Below are positions 1-9,143 of a stretch of 64,000 nucleotides of DNA, in pieces (position 1 is the stretch's first letter; the number at the start of each line of letters is the position of its first letter). A model generated the notes under the pieces. That model ran no database searches and was not told where the DNA came from. It saw nothing but the letters and a program-made list of their open reading frames with translations. The translations under genes were made by a program, and so were the position numbers. This DNA is from Verrucomicrobiia bacterium (GTDB taxonomy: Bacteria > Verrucomicrobiota > Verrucomicrobiia > Limisphaerales > UBA9464), in contig JAHCBB010000007.1 of assembly GCA_019634635.1 (NCBI GenBank), forward strand, positions 1 through 64,000. Reading direction: 5' to 3'.

Positions 1-3000
1 ATTCCGGCCAAAGTCAACGATGGAGCTCAACAGCTCATGCCACGAATTCATGGAGGTTGGGAGGCCCCACCGGGCCATGTGTTCCGGCATGTGGGACTCG
101 AACTCATCTTGAAACTCCGTCAACCGCATCTCGACCGGGAGTGGGGCAAACACCGTGTTGAGCAGATCCGAATACCGGGTGATAAAGTCCCGGCGAAACT
201 CCAGATTTGACAGCATGCGTCTCAACAGCAGGGTCGCTTCCGGAGTATTCTTTGCCTCCGGAACGTCGGCCGCCGGGCCAGTGACAACCGTCGAGTTGAT
301 GTTCGCGAGGCCTGTATTGAACTGGAGCATGTCACGGTTTGGACCTGCAAAGCTCCTGTAGTTCATGCCTTTGTCCAGATCGCGCAGAAACCATCGCCAG
401 CGGCCGTCCGCAAGCGGGTTCGCAGGATCCACTGTTCGGGAGCGCCAGAAACGGATGTTTGGACCGCCAGGCTGGTCCGTATTCGCAACGTAACTCTGCG
501 CAATGTAGTAATCCCTGAAATCCTCAACATCCATCCGGGACCTGACCCAGTCGTATCGCCCCGGGGCATTCAGATCCTCGGTGGAGAGATAATCAATCAA
601 CTCCAGATAATGAGTGTTTGTTCCAGTAACCACGGTGCTGATGGACTCAAGGATGTCCGCCTGCTCCACACCAAACTGGACCCTCAAATAGTTGTCATCA
701 TAGCGGTCCCGGAACTGCTGAATCCCCCAGTACTCGCCGTTGATGAACACTATTGCCGAACGATGGTGCTGAATGGAGATATCAGTCACTCCCTTGAGCA
801 GCGACTGCGCAAAGGCGTCGCGGAACGCCACCCCACCCCAGTCTGTGCCTCCCGAGCGCAAAATCAGACGCTCATGGGTGTTGTTGCGATGCCCGGGAAA
901 CAAGGGATATGTAATGGCATCCGGTCCATATTGGGAGCGGGCATAAAGCCGGAGCGACTTGAGTCGAGCATTCCTGCTGAACGCGCCATGGATCCGGATG
1001 CCAAGTTCTTGATGAAAACCCAAGCTGCCGTTCTCGAAATACTCGATATGCGCCGCCCGTTCCCAAGCGATACCCTCCCGCCGGTAATTGGGAGGAATAA
1101 ATATTCCGCGCGCCGGATCGAAAAGGGATTCGTAATCCGTCATGATGGACACGAGAGGAAGTTCGTACCGTGAAATCCCGTCCGGATCCACAACGTAGGT
1201 ACCCGAGGTCGCTTTGCTGGGCACATGATTCACCTTGAATGCCCTCACCCGGAACGTGTTGATCTTGTATGTCTCCGCCTCGGGAGGGCCATCCCATCCC
1301 CATTTGCCCGGCGATCCCGGACTTTCATTCGAGGCCGTTGGGATATGCGCCCAAAGGTTGGGTTCGCCTGCCCGGCTCTGGAACAGCACCGGGGCGGCCA
1401 GAACCGGAGAGTTCTCGGTGGGTTCGTCCCCGTTGGTGGTGTAGCGCAGCGTGGCTCCGTCATAACCCTCCAGAATGGCACCCACCGGGACCGGCCCGGT
1501 GTAATACCCCGGTGTTGCCGTCAGTCGCGGGGCCGGCACCACCCCCACATACCCCGGCCCGGTGTTGGGCGCCCTTGGAGTCGCCGGCTGCAGGTAGCGC
1601 AACTCCGCCCCCCCCGCTCCCAGCCGCCCGTAGGAAACATCCCGCGGCAGTGCCGGCACCACCATCTGGTCCACCAAGCCGCCTCCGGGGGCGCTGAGCA
1701 CCAACGTCTCCCCGTCGGCACTGATCTTGAAGTTGGTGTGCAATACGAGCCTAGTTGACGGCTCCCGCAAATCCTTCCCCGAGGCGAAAACCACCAGATG
1801 CTCCCCCCCCAGCATCACCGCCTCGGGAAACACCCACTTGTAGGGCTGGGATGCATTATCGCTCAGGCCGTAGCCGGTCAGTCGCACCGGCACCGAATTC
1901 GGATTATATATCTCGATCCAATCCTCTGGCTCTCCCTCGAAGTCCCACAGCGTCTCCACCGTCGCCGACATCGCCTCATTGATCCGCAGCGGTTGGGCTG
2001 CGACCAGCGGGATCCATCGCCCATGCACCGTGAGGTTGTCGAAGCGGTGACTTCCGCCCGTGCCGCCGGAACCGGTCTGGAACGTGATCCGGATCCCAAA
2101 CAGCGGATTGTTGTCCACCGCGGCAATGCCCGAGAAATCGAGTGAAACCACCACCGGGGTGGCGTCCGGCACGGTCACCGTCTGGAACGGCACGTAGGTG
2201 ACTCCATCCGTGGTGTACGCGATCTGTTGCACCCCGGCCGAAACCCCCACCCGGCGGGTCTCGTACCGCACCTGCACCCCGCGAAATCCCGTCGTCGGCA
2301 GCCTCCCCCTCACTGTGTACTGCAGCGGATTGTCCACGCGCAAATGCGTGCGGGCGCCGTCGGTGCCCGGGGCATTGGCTGCGACAAATCCCTGGCCGGA
2401 TCCCGAGCGGAAGTCCGTGGTTGACGCCGGGGTGATCTCCAGGGTCCCTGGCAACGCCGGGGCGGTGAATGTCGGTGCCAGAAGGCTCGCGGGCACCGCG
2501 CTCACATCGTTGAAATTCCAAAAGTGCAGCAGGGTCCAGTGCACCGACGTCACCGTCACGGTGAAGCTCCCCGAATCGCTCAAAGGTGGTTCCCCACCAT
2601 CCGTGACCTTCACGGTCACCGGGTATTCTCCCGGCCCCTGCGCCTCCGTCGGCGTCCAGCTCAGCAATCCCTGCGGTGTCACGGTCATGCCCTCCGGTCC
2701 ACTGACCAGTTCAAAACTCAGCGCCTGCGCCGGCAGATCCCCATCGGTTGCTCCCAGGGACAAGATCAGCGGCGTGAGGATCTCCACGCTCTGATCGCCC
2801 ACCGCCCCCAGCACCGGCGCGGTGTTCCCGGCCTCCACCCGCACCTCCAGACGTCCCAGCGTGCTCAGCGACGGCACAAACCCGTCCCGCACCCGCACCA
2901 GAACCCCCTGCGTCGTCCCCGCCAGCTCTGCCGGAGGCGTCCATTCCAGCAGCCCCCCCGCGCTCAGCGCCATTCCCGCCGGCCCCTTCACCAGCTCAAA

Positions 3001-4221
3001 CTGCAGCTCCGATGAGGGACCATCGGCATCCGTCCCCTCCAGAATTACCGCCAGCGCCTCCCCTGCCCACCCGTTCACCAACCCCGGCGGCACCAACTCC
3101 GGCCGTGCCCCAACCGCTTCCCCGGGCAGCGTCCGTCCCTCCAGCGTCAGGTTGTCAAAGCGGTTGTTCCCGCCCGTGCCCCCGCCGCCCTGCTCCACGG
3201 CGATCCGGATTCCAAAGTGCGGATTGTCCGACACCCCGGCCACCGCACTGAAATCCAGCCGCACCACGGCCGGAGCCGCATCCGCCACCGTCACCGTCTG
3301 GAAGGCCTGGTAGTGCTCCCCGTCCGTCGTGTAGCTCACCTCCTGCGTTCCCGCCCCCTGTCCCGACCGGCGCGTCTCATACTGCACCACCACCGAATCC
3401 AATCCCGTCGTCGGCAATCCCGCCTTCAACACCGCCCCGACCGGATTGTTCACCCGAAGGTGGGTTCCCGCCCCGGCATCCCCCTGCGCATTGATCCCCG
3501 CAAACCCCTGGCCGCTGTCCGCCACAATCGCCGTGGTCGGCCCCGGCTCCACCTCCAGGCCCATGGCCCCCGCCCCCCACTGCGCCTCCAGCAGGCCCTC
3601 CACCTCGTTGAAACTCCAATATTGCCGCACCACCCGCTCCCCCACTGGTTCCCCCAAGTCCTCAACCCCGTGGACGGTCAGGTTGTCCAACCGCTGGTTG
3701 CCCTCGACGCCCCCGGCACCCTGTTGAAACGTGATTCGAAGTCCAAAGTCCGGATTATCCCGCGCCCCACCAATCCCCGAGAAATCCAGGGTGACCACCG
3801 CCGGATTGGCATCCGCAACGACCACCGTTTGAAACTCCGCGTAGTCCGTCCCGTTGGTGGTGTACTCCACCTTTTGAAGCCCCGCACCCTGTCCCGATCG
3901 GCGTGTCTCGTACCGAACCGCAACGTCGCGGTATCCCGAAGTCGGCAGCGCCGCCACCACCGTGTAGAGCAGCGGGAAGTTGATCCGCAGGTGGTTTCCA
4001 GAGCCGTCCAGGCCGATCGCATTGGCCCCGCTGAAGCCCTGCCCTGTTCCCGCCACGACGTCCGTTGTCGAAGCCGGGGTCACCGTCAGGCTCGCCGGGT
4101 GCTCCGCCAAGGTTGAGGAGACGTCCAGCAATCCCGTCCCGTTGAAGTTCCAGTGGTGCAGCAGGGTCGCGGCATGCACGGTGCCCGCCATCCACAGGAC
4201 CACGAGGCACGCCCATCGCAT
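1..4221 (-). CDS. Modular secreted CotH-family protein with LamG-like repeats and lamin-tail domain (3' end outside window)
   Basis: The frame is open from the ATG at 4221 to the window edge (1407 codons, no stop), so the C-terminus is missing. Visible order: a signal peptide (about residues 1-17); three copies of a roughly 165-residue LamG-like unit (22-185, 201-362, 566-734) with recurring WNFN, VRYETRR and FDNLT motifs; two cadherin/Ig-like segments between units 2 and 3 (about 372-560); a lamin-tail-type domain (about 744-885, INEAM...DWIEIYN); a chitobiase C-terminal-like segment (about 897-1010, RYTTNGDEPT); and a CotH kinase domain from about 1020 with FINGEYWGIQQFRDRYDDNY and a later FLRDLDKGMNY. 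CotH proteins are secretory kinase-like enzymes first known from spore coats; in Verrucomicrobia and Planctomycetes they occur in large exported proteins. The substrate is unknown. The CotH half is visibly less GC-rich than the repeat half. No clear Shine-Dalgarno precedes the start. Confidence 0.9.
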   Translation of the reverse strand, partial: MRWACLVVLWMAGTVHAATLLHHWNFNGTGLLDVSSTLAEHPASLTVTPASTTDVVAGTGQGFSGANAIGLDGSGNHLRINFPLLYTVVAALPTSGYRDVAVRYETRRSGQGAGLQKVEYTTNGTDYAEFQTVVVADANPAVVTLDFSGIGGARDNPDFGLRITFQQGAGGVEGNQRLDNLTVHGVEDLGEPVGERVVRQYWSFNEVEGLLEAQWGAGAMGLEVEPGPTTAIVADSGQGFAGINAQGDAGAGTHLRVNNPVGAVLKAGLPTTGLDSVVVQYETRRSGQGAGTQEVSYTTDGEHYQAFQTVTVADAAPAVVRLDFSAVAGVSDNPHFGIRIAVEQGGGGTGGNNRFDNLTLEGRTLPGEAVGARPELVPPGLVNGWAGEALAVILEGTDADGPSSELQFELVKGPAGMALSAGGLLEWTPPAELAGTTQGVLVRVRDGFVPSLSTLGRLEVRVEAGNTAPVLGAVGDQSVEILTPLILSLGATDGDLPAQALSFELVSGPEGMTVTPQGLLSWTPTEAQGPGEYPVTVKVTDGGEPPLSDSGSFTVTVTSVHWTLLHFWNFNDVSAVPASLLAPTFTAPALPGTLEITPASTTDFRSGSGQGFVAANAPGTDGARTHLRVDNPLQYTVRGRLPTTGFRGVQVRYETRRVGVSAGVQQIAYTTDGVTYVPFQTVTVPDATPVVVSLDFSGIAAVDNNPLFGIRITFQTGSGGTGGSHRFDNLTVHGRWIPLVAAQPLRINEAMSATVETLWDFEGEPEDWIEIYNPNSVPVRLTGYGLSDNASQPYKWVFPEAVMLGGEHLVVFASGKDLREPSTRLVLHTNFKISADGETLVLSAPGGGLVDQMVVPALPRDVSYGRLGAGGAELRYLQPATPRAPNTGPGYVGVVPAPRLTATPGYYTGPVPVGAILEGYDGATLRYTTNGDEPTENSPVLAAPVLFQSRAGEPNLWAHIPTASNESPGSPGKWGWDGPPEAETYKINTFRVRAFKVNHVPSKATSGTYVVDPDGISRYELPLVSIMTDYESLFDPARGIFIPPNYRREGIAWERAAHIEYFENGSLGFHQELGIRIHGAFSRNARLKSLRLYARSQYGPDAITYPLFPGHRNNTHERLILRSGGTDWGGVAFRDAFAQSLLKGVTDISIQHHRSAIVFINGEYWGIQQFRDRYDDNYLRVQFGVEQADILESISTVVTGTNTHYLELIDYLSTEDLNAPGRYDWVRSRMDVEDFRDYYIAQSYVANTDQPGGPNIRFWRSRTVDPANPLADGRWRWFLRDLDKGMNYRSFAGPNRDMLQFNTGLANINSTVVTGPAADVPEAKNTPEATLLLRRMLSNLEFRRDFITRYSDLLNTVFAPLPVEMRLTEFQDEFESHMPEHMARWGLPTSMNSWHELLSSIVDFGRN
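2020..2526 (-). repeat. Intragenic LamG-like repeat unit 3 of the CotH protein
   Basis: Residues 566-734. It starts HFWNFND, contains VRYETRR and YTTDGVTY, and ends RFDNLTVHG. About 200 residues of Ig/cadherin-like sequence (GPAGMALS and GPEGMTVT modules) separate it from unit 2. Confidence 0.85.
3136..3621 (-). repeat. Intragenic LamG-like repeat unit 2 of the CotH protein
   Basis: Residues 201-362. It starts YWSFNE, contains VQYETRRSGQGAG and YTTDGEHY, and ends RFDNLTLEG. It lies 15 residues after unit 1, so these two are near-tandem. Confidence 0.85.
3667..4158 (-). repeat. Intragenic LamG-like repeat unit 1 of the CotH protein
   Basis: Residues 22-185 of the CotH-family protein. It begins HHWNFNG and ends RLDNLTVHG, with VRYETRRSGQGAG and YTTNG in the middle. 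Units 2 and 3 share the same landmarks at the same spacing. Confidence 0.85.
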
Positions 4222-4499
4222 GAGGGCCCGACTGGGGACTTGGATCGGCTGCTGGGAGAATGCGTGAACGCAAGCGGATGAGGAGAGCATGGCTTCGCCA
4301 GATGTTTGGGAATCGCGGCGAAACCGTTGCCACCAACCAGGAATTCACTTCCTGCAGGGGCAAACCAGACAAGGATCCGGCACGCGAAACCCGAGTCTGG
4401 TACACACGCGAGTCCCGCTTCTCAAGCGCAAACTCACTCCTGCATTAATAGTTAACCACGCACCAAGTTGCATGCCACCTTCCGGAGGCGACGCCGCAG

Positions 4500-4530
4500 A
4501 TTATACGTACACGTATCGGATGGCGTACAA
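4500..4530 (-). promoter_or_regulatory. Candidate sigma-70-type promoter for the CotH gene
   Basis: On the minus strand a perfect -10 hexamer TATAAT (4500-4505) follows a TTGTAC -35-like hexamer (4525-4530) with a 19-bp spacer, slightly long. Such a box stands out in GC-rich DNA and lies in the gap upstream of the CotH start. Transcription from it would give a leader of about 270 nt. Prediction from pattern only. Confidence 0.45.
4503..4516. promoter_or_regulatory. 14-bp palindrome overlapping the -10 box (candidate operator)
   Basis: ATACGT and ACGTAT are perfect inverted copies separated by two bases. The palindrome overlaps the candidate TATAAT and the promoter spacer, the usual position for a repressor site. 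The cognate regulator is unknown. Confidence 0.35.
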
Positions 4531-4575
4531 TGCGTCGGTATCCGCCATCTTCCGAGCGTACGAGGATCGTTCCGC

Positions 4576-6414
4576 TCAACGATCGAGCCGGTTCCAGTAG
4601 TCGCGGTCCGCGGCGAGGAAGTGACCGTTCACCATGTAGGAACCGCCGAGGATGTTCTTGAGAGGAAATCCGGTGGGAATGGTCTGGTTGAACCGCACGT
4701 TCAAGTAGAAGCGGCCCCAGGCAAAATCGGGGTCCGAGATGAACCGCGATTGCATCGGCTGGTCGGCCCAGAACGGCGAGAGATAGACCGCGCGTACGGG
4801 GCGCCTCGCCTCGGAGAACACAAAGAAGTCCTCGCGCCGGTTGTTGATGTTCGCCTCGGCGGTGTCCTCAACCCGCAGCGTCGCCCACAGGCAGTCCCGG
4901 GGGCCATACCAGGCAACCGCCCACGGAACGTCGCTCATGAAGAGGGTGTCCGGCGGTGTAAAGTTGGCGAACTCGCGGATGACGCCCGGCCGGTACGGCG
5001 GGTCCACAAGGGCCACCGAGCGCGGCGGCATGCAGCTGAGCAGAAACGGGATGCTCAGGGCCAGCAGGACCACGTTCAGCGTGAGCGTCCGGAACAGCAG
5101 GGCGGGCCACTCGATCTGATCCAGGAGCATCACCACCAATCCGGCGCCAAACACGAAGGCCAGCGGCGCCAGCGTGACCAGCAGGTTTTCCCCGGTGACC
5201 GGTCCGAACGCTCCGGTGACGGACGTCCGCACTGCCGCCTGAACCACGGTCAGCAACGCCAGCGACGCCACCACGAACCATCGGATCCGGTTGCGGGTCG
5301 GGTCGTGGAACGGCACCAGCAGTCCGACCAGGAAGAAGGCGGCCAGCCAGCTGCCGCCGAGCCGGGGAATCTCGTCGCGCAGGATGGCACCCGTGTTTTG
5401 GATCAGTTTGCGAACCGGAGCCAGCCGCTCGTTGGGATCCATCTGGGGGTGCTGCGAACGCTCCAACCGGTCGCCCGGGAACGCCGCGGTGTCCGCCAGC
5501 ACGGCATAAATCGCCGTGCCGAAGGGATTCCCGCTCAGGCGCCAGGTCCGCACCAGCCACGGGGCCGCCATCATGGCCATCGTCAACACCACGGTGAGGG
5601 CCAGCGGGACGCGCCAGCGTCCGCCCCGCCATAGGAAGAACCCGACCACCGGAACCGCCAGCCAGCCAAAGGCGTAACGGGTCATGAAGGCAATGCCGGT
5701 CAGCAGCCCCGCCGCAAGGGCAAACCCTTCCAGCCGCCCCCCCCGAGGGGACGGCTGGGAGGCCTCATGATCCAAGCCCACCAGCACGTGGGCCAGCATG
5801 AGCACCAAGGCCATCAGCAGAACGGTCGGCAGCCCGGCATTGGCAAACTGCCAGAAGGTCTCCGTGACAAGAGTCGCCCCCGCGGCAAGGAAGCCCACCG
5901 TGTTGTCGAACAGCCGGCGTCCCAGGCTCCCGGCCAGCAGGACCACCCCGGCGAGCAGGACGAGATTGGCGGCGCTGATGGCCGTCTCCGCGTAGGGACG
6001 GCGAAAGAACGGGTCCGCAGGAAGGCCATAACGGTAGGACTCGGGAAGCGCCCGGAGCACGCCGGCCACCAGGGCAGGGAACACCGGGGGATTCTCGATG
6101 TCCGGATGCGGCTGCGTGAGCACGGATCGCGGGTCGCCGCCCGCGGTGACGGCCCTCGACTGGAGGAGGCTCAGGCTGAGCGGACGGAGGAAGCCGGTGA
6201 CGTAACCCCGGCCCTCGGCGAGGTTTCGCCCGAGCTGCGCCATGTCCATGGCATCCGGGGCGGAAAAATTCCGCGCCTCGCTCACCTGATAGCGGATGCC
6301 GAGGAGCAGGACGACCACCAGGGCCACGAGCCGGCGCAGCCAGACCTGGCCCGATCCAACCTCCAGATAGTGGACCAGCGTTTGAATTCCGTGCCGCGGC
6401 GGTGGGGGGTTCAT
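4576..6414 (-). CDS. GT39-like (PMT/ArnT-type) polytopic glycosyltransferase
   Basis: A predicted integral membrane protein of 612 residues with about ten hydrophobic segments. The first (LVALVVVLLLGI) is followed by an extracytoplasmic loop with acidic residues and the ARNLAEGRGYV-like signature (LGRNLAEGRGYV) typical of family 39 enzymes that use polyprenyl-phosphate sugars. The acidic pair expected in loop 1 is seen as DAMD. A soluble-looking C-terminal domain of about 170 residues follows the last membrane segment, as in many family members. The ATG at 6414 was chosen; a GTG at 6468 would add 18 residues rich in Arg and Pro. It lies just downstream of the sigma-54 regulator on the same strand and may belong to that transcription unit. 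The acceptor (lipid, protein or polysaccharide) cannot be told from sequence. Confidence 0.75.
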   Translation of the reverse strand: MNPPPPRHGIQTLVHYLEVGSGQVWLRRLVALVVVLLLGIRYQVSEARNFSAPDAMDMAQLGRNLAEGRGYVTGFLRPLSLSLLQSRAVTAGGDPRSVLTQPHPDIENPPVFPALVAGVLRALPESYRYGLPADPFFRRPYAETAISAANLVLLAGVVLLAGSLGRRLFDNTVGFLAAGATLVTETFWQFANAGLPTVLLMALVLMLAHVLVGLDHEASQPSPRGGRLEGFALAAGLLTGIAFMTRYAFGWLAVPVVGFFLWRGGRWRVPLALTVVLTMAMMAAPWLVRTWRLSGNPFGTAIYAVLADTAAFPGDRLERSQHPQMDPNERLAPVRKLIQNTGAILRDEIPRLGGSWLAAFFLVGLLVPFHDPTRNRIRWFVVASLALLTVVQAAVRTSVTGAFGPVTGENLLVTLAPLAFVFGAGLVVMLLDQIEWPALLFRTLTLNVVLLALSIPFLLSCMPPRSVALVDPPYRPGVIREFANFTPPDTLFMSDVPWAVAWYGPRDCLWATLRVEDTAEANINNRREDFFVFSEARRPVRAVYLSPFWADQPMQSRFISDPDFAWGRFYLNVRFNQTIPTGFPLKNILGGSYMVNGHFLAADRDYWNRLDR

Positions 6415-6510
6415 CTTGAAGGGGAGCAGCCTGCCCCGGACCGGGCGCCGAGGGAAGGTGTTCCACACCTCCCCGGGGGCCCCCCGATGGGTCCGGCGGA
6501 CGGCGCGGAT

Positions 6511-7893
6511 TCAATCGGAGGTGAAGCCCTCCAGTGAGAACTCGTGCAGGCGGCGATGCAGGGTTCGGCGGCTGATGCCGAGCTTCTTTGCCGCCAGGGA
6601 CCGGTTGCCATTCGTCTCCTGCAAGGCGTGGATCAGCAGCTGCCGCTCGGCATCCTTCAGGGTGAGCTTCCCACCCGCCAACTGCTCGCGGGTCCGCTGC
6701 TCGGTGTAGTCCGCCTGCGGCATCCGCACCGCTGCGGGGAGGTCCCGGGGGGCGACGAGGGACTCGCGGCAGAGCACGACGGCATGCTCCACCGCCGCCC
6801 GCAGCTCCCGCACGTTGCCGGGCCAGTGATAGCGCAGGAGCAGGTTCATGGCGTCGGTGCTGAAGCCCGTCACCGCCTTGCCATTCTCGGAGGCGAACTC
6901 CTTCAGGAACGCGCCCGCAAGGGCCGGGATGTCCACGACCCGCTCCCGCAGCGGCGGCAGGGGGATCGGGACCACCGCAAGGCGGTAATAAAGGTCTTCC
7001 CGGAACCGCCCCGCCTTCACCAGTGCCTGAAGGTCCTTGTTCGTGGCGGCGATGAGGCGGACGTCGGCGGTGAGCGTCTTGTTGGATCCCAGGCGTTCGT
7101 AGGTGCGCTCGCCGAGGAATCTCAGGATCTTCACCTGGGTGGCCGGGTCGAGCTCCCCGATCTCGTCGAGGAAAAGCGTCCCGCCCTGGGCCTGCTCAAT
7201 GCGGCCGATGCGCCGTTCGTGGGCTCCGGTATAGGCGCCCCGCTCGGCGCCGAACAGCTCGCTCTCCAGCAGCGTGGCCGGAAGTGCCGCGCAGTTGGTG
7301 GTGATCATCGGCCCGCGGGCCCGCGGGCTGTTCTGGTGGATCGCCTTGGCCACGAGCTCCTTGCCGGTGCCGCTCTCTCCCGTGATGAGGACCGTGGCCC
7401 GGGTCGGCGCAACCGCCCGGAGCGTCTCGAAGACCTGCTGCATCGCCGGCGATTCGCCCAGGATCTGGCTGATCCCAAACTTCTGGTCCAGTCGCTGGTG
7501 CAACTGGGTGTTCTCGCTCTCCAGGGTCTGCCGTTTCAGGGCGCGCTGAATGCGCAGCTCCAGTTCGTCAATTTGCAGCCGGCCCTTTGAGATGTAGTCG
7601 TCGGCCCCCGCCTTCATCGCCTCCACCGCCAGATCCTCGGAGCCGTAGGCGGTCATCAGGATGCACACCGGCGAACGCGGCAGGGCCTTCGCCCGTCGGA
7701 TCAACTGGAGCCCGTCGTCTCCCGCCATCCGCAGGTCGGTGAGCAGCACGGCGAAGGCCTCGCGCTCCAGCAGTTGAAGCGCCGACGCGGCGTCCTCGGC
7801 GACATAGACATCGAACTTCTCCTCGAGCGCCGCCCGCAAGCCCTCGCGGGTGGGCTTTTCATCGTCAACAATGAGGAGGGTCGGTGAGGTCAT
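6511..7893 (-). CDS. NtrC-family sigma-54-dependent response regulator
   Basis: A 460-residue activator in three parts. The receiver domain (1-120) has acidic residues D10/D11, phosphoacceptor D53 in LLTDLRM, T81 and K103. The AAA+ domain has Walker A GESGTGKE (172-179), the sigma-54 contact loop as GAYTGA (219-224, Tyr in place of the usual Phe) and a Walker B around FLDEIGELD (241-249). A C-terminal Fis-type helix-turn-helix (about 415-455, GNRSLAAKKLGISRRTL) follows. Phosphorylation by the kinase encoded immediately upstream should drive ATP-dependent opening of sigma-54 promoters. The ATG at 7893 gives the standard receiver start; a TTG at 7938 overlapping the kinase stop would add 15 residues and cannot be excluded. 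The targets are not evident in this window. Confidence 0.92.
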   Translation of the reverse strand: MTSPTLLIVDDEKPTREGLRAALEEKFDVYVAEDAASALQLLEREAFAVLLTDLRMAGDDGLQLIRRAKALPRSPVCILMTAYGSEDLAVEAMKAGADDYISKGRLQIDELELRIQRALKRQTLESENTQLHQRLDQKFGISQILGESPAMQQVFETLRAVAPTRATVLITGESGTGKELVAKAIHQNSPRARGPMITTNCAALPATLLESELFGAERGAYTGAHERRIGRIEQAQGGTLFLDEIGELDPATQVKILRFLGERTYERLGSNKTLTADVRLIAATNKDLQALVKAGRFREDLYYRLAVVPIPLPPLRERVVDIPALAGAFLKEFASENGKAVTGFSTDAMNLLLRYHWPGNVRELRAAVEHAVVLCRESLVAPRDLPAAVRMPQADYTEQRTREQLAGGKLTLKDAERQLLIHALQETNGNRSLAAKKLGISRRTLHRRLHEFSLEGFTSD

Positions 7894-7934
7894 GCAGGAG
7901 CGGACGCCGAAGTCTGGAAGCGCCGGTTCAAAGA

Positions 7935-9143
7935 TCAAGAGCCCGGAGGACTGTCCCCCGCCGCCGGAAGCGCCAGGGCCCCGCGCCGGAGCCGCGGCAG
8001 CCGCAGCTTGAAGGTCGAGCCCCGCCCGGCCGCACTCTCCACATCAATCCGGCCGCCGTGGTCGCGGAGGATGCGCTGGACGGTCATCAGCCCCAGCCCG
8101 GAGCCGCGTTCCTTGGTGGTGTAGAACGGCTCGAACAGACGACCCAACTGGTCGGCGGCGATTCCCGCACCCGTGTCGGTCACCGCAATCCACACGTCCT
8201 CGGAGGTGCCCCCGGTCGCCAGTGTCAGGGTGCCCCCCCGGGTCATGGCCTGCATGGAGTTCTTCACGAGATTCAGGAGCGCCTGCTTGATCTGCGCCGG
8301 ATCCATCCGCACCTCCGGCAGGCCCCGGCCGAGGCGGGTGACCACCTCCAGACCCCGGTTTGCCAGCTCGGGACCGAGCAGCGCCATCGTCTGCTGCACC
8401 ACGTCGTTGACCCGGCCGTCGCGAAACTGGGGCGTCGAGGGACGCATCGCCTGAAGAAAATCCGTCAGGATGTAATCGAGCCGGCCCACCTCCCCCTTGG
8501 CCACGTCCAAAAACTCCTGGAGACGGTCTGCCACGCGCTCGGCAGACGGCCCGGCGCCGCTCAGCTTGCGGACCTCGCGCTCCATGAGCTGGAGATGGAT
8601 GTGGAGTGCGTTGAGCGGATTGCCGATCTCGTGGGCCACGCTGGCCGCCATGAGGGTCAGCGCGTGCCCGCGCTCAGCCTCAACCGCCTCCCGGGTCCGG
8701 TGCCGGTGCTCGGTGGCGTCGTGCAGCACGAGCACCACCCCGGCTTCGGGATCGTCCTCGATCGGTGCCGCATAAAGCCGGAGAAACCGCGGACGCGGAA
8801 ACTGGATCTCCAGCTCGCGACGCACCACGCGGCCGCCGGCGACCGGCCGGAGCAGGGCGGGATCCAACTCGGGCAGCACCTGCTCCAGCGGCCGGCCTGC
8901 CGTCCCGTCGGCGGCGACACTCATCAACCGGGCGGCCGCCTGGTTCAGGTACGCCACGTTCCCCACGCGGTCGAGGACCACGATGCCATCCTCAATGGTG
9001 TTGAAGAGCGTGCCCAGCATCGCCCGTTCGCGCTGGAGTCGCTGGACGACGCTCTGCACCCCCTCGGGATCCAGCCGGTTGAGCCGGTTGAGGACCTTGT
9101 CGAGGAATCCCGACTTGGGACCTGCGGACCGCTTCAGAGCCAT
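7935..9143 (-). CDS. Soluble PAS-containing sensor histidine kinase
   Basis: A 402-residue kinase with no membrane segment: a short N-terminal helical region, a PAS-like domain (about 43-145, EDGIVVLDRVGNVAYLNQAA), a HisKA helix with H171 in the H-box (SVAHEIGNPLNAL), then an HATPase domain with N-box LLNLVKNSMQAM, a DTGAGI G1 box and a GSGLGL G2 box. This is the NtrB/AtoS-like group that partners NtrC-type regulators, and the regulator gene follows directly. The ATG at 9143 was chosen because it begins a normal N-terminus and overlaps the end of corA by 10 bp, indicating translational coupling; a longer reading frame from 9224 would lie wholly inside corA. Being cytoplasmic, it probably senses an internal ligand or redox state. 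Confidence 0.9.
   Translation of the reverse strand: MALKRSAGPKSGFLDKVLNRLNRLDPEGVQSVVQRLQRERAMLGTLFNTIEDGIVVLDRVGNVAYLNQAAARLMSVAADGTAGRPLEQVLPELDPALLRPVAGGRVVRRELEIQFPRPRFLRLYAAPIEDDPEAGVVLVLHDATEHRHRTREAVEAERGHALTLMAASVAHEIGNPLNALHIHLQLMEREVRKLSGAGPSAERVADRLQEFLDVAKGEVGRLDYILTDFLQAMRPSTPQFRDGRVNDVVQQTMALLGPELANRGLEVVTRLGRGLPEVRMDPAQIKQALLNLVKNSMQAMTRGGTLTLATGGTSEDVWIAVTDTGAGIAADQLGRLFEPFYTTKERGSGLGLMTVQRILRDHGGRIDVESAAGRGSTFKLRLPRLRRGALALPAAGDSPPGS

Larger units (their letters stand above)
4222..4575. other. 354-bp gap between the glycosyltransferase and CotH genes
   Basis: Both flanking genes are on the minus strand. The part nearer the glycosyltransferase stop carries the candidate promoter and palindrome; the rest would be 5' leader of the CotH transcript. 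Open frames here lack recognisable protein features. No terminator with a T-tract was seen. Confidence 0.6.
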
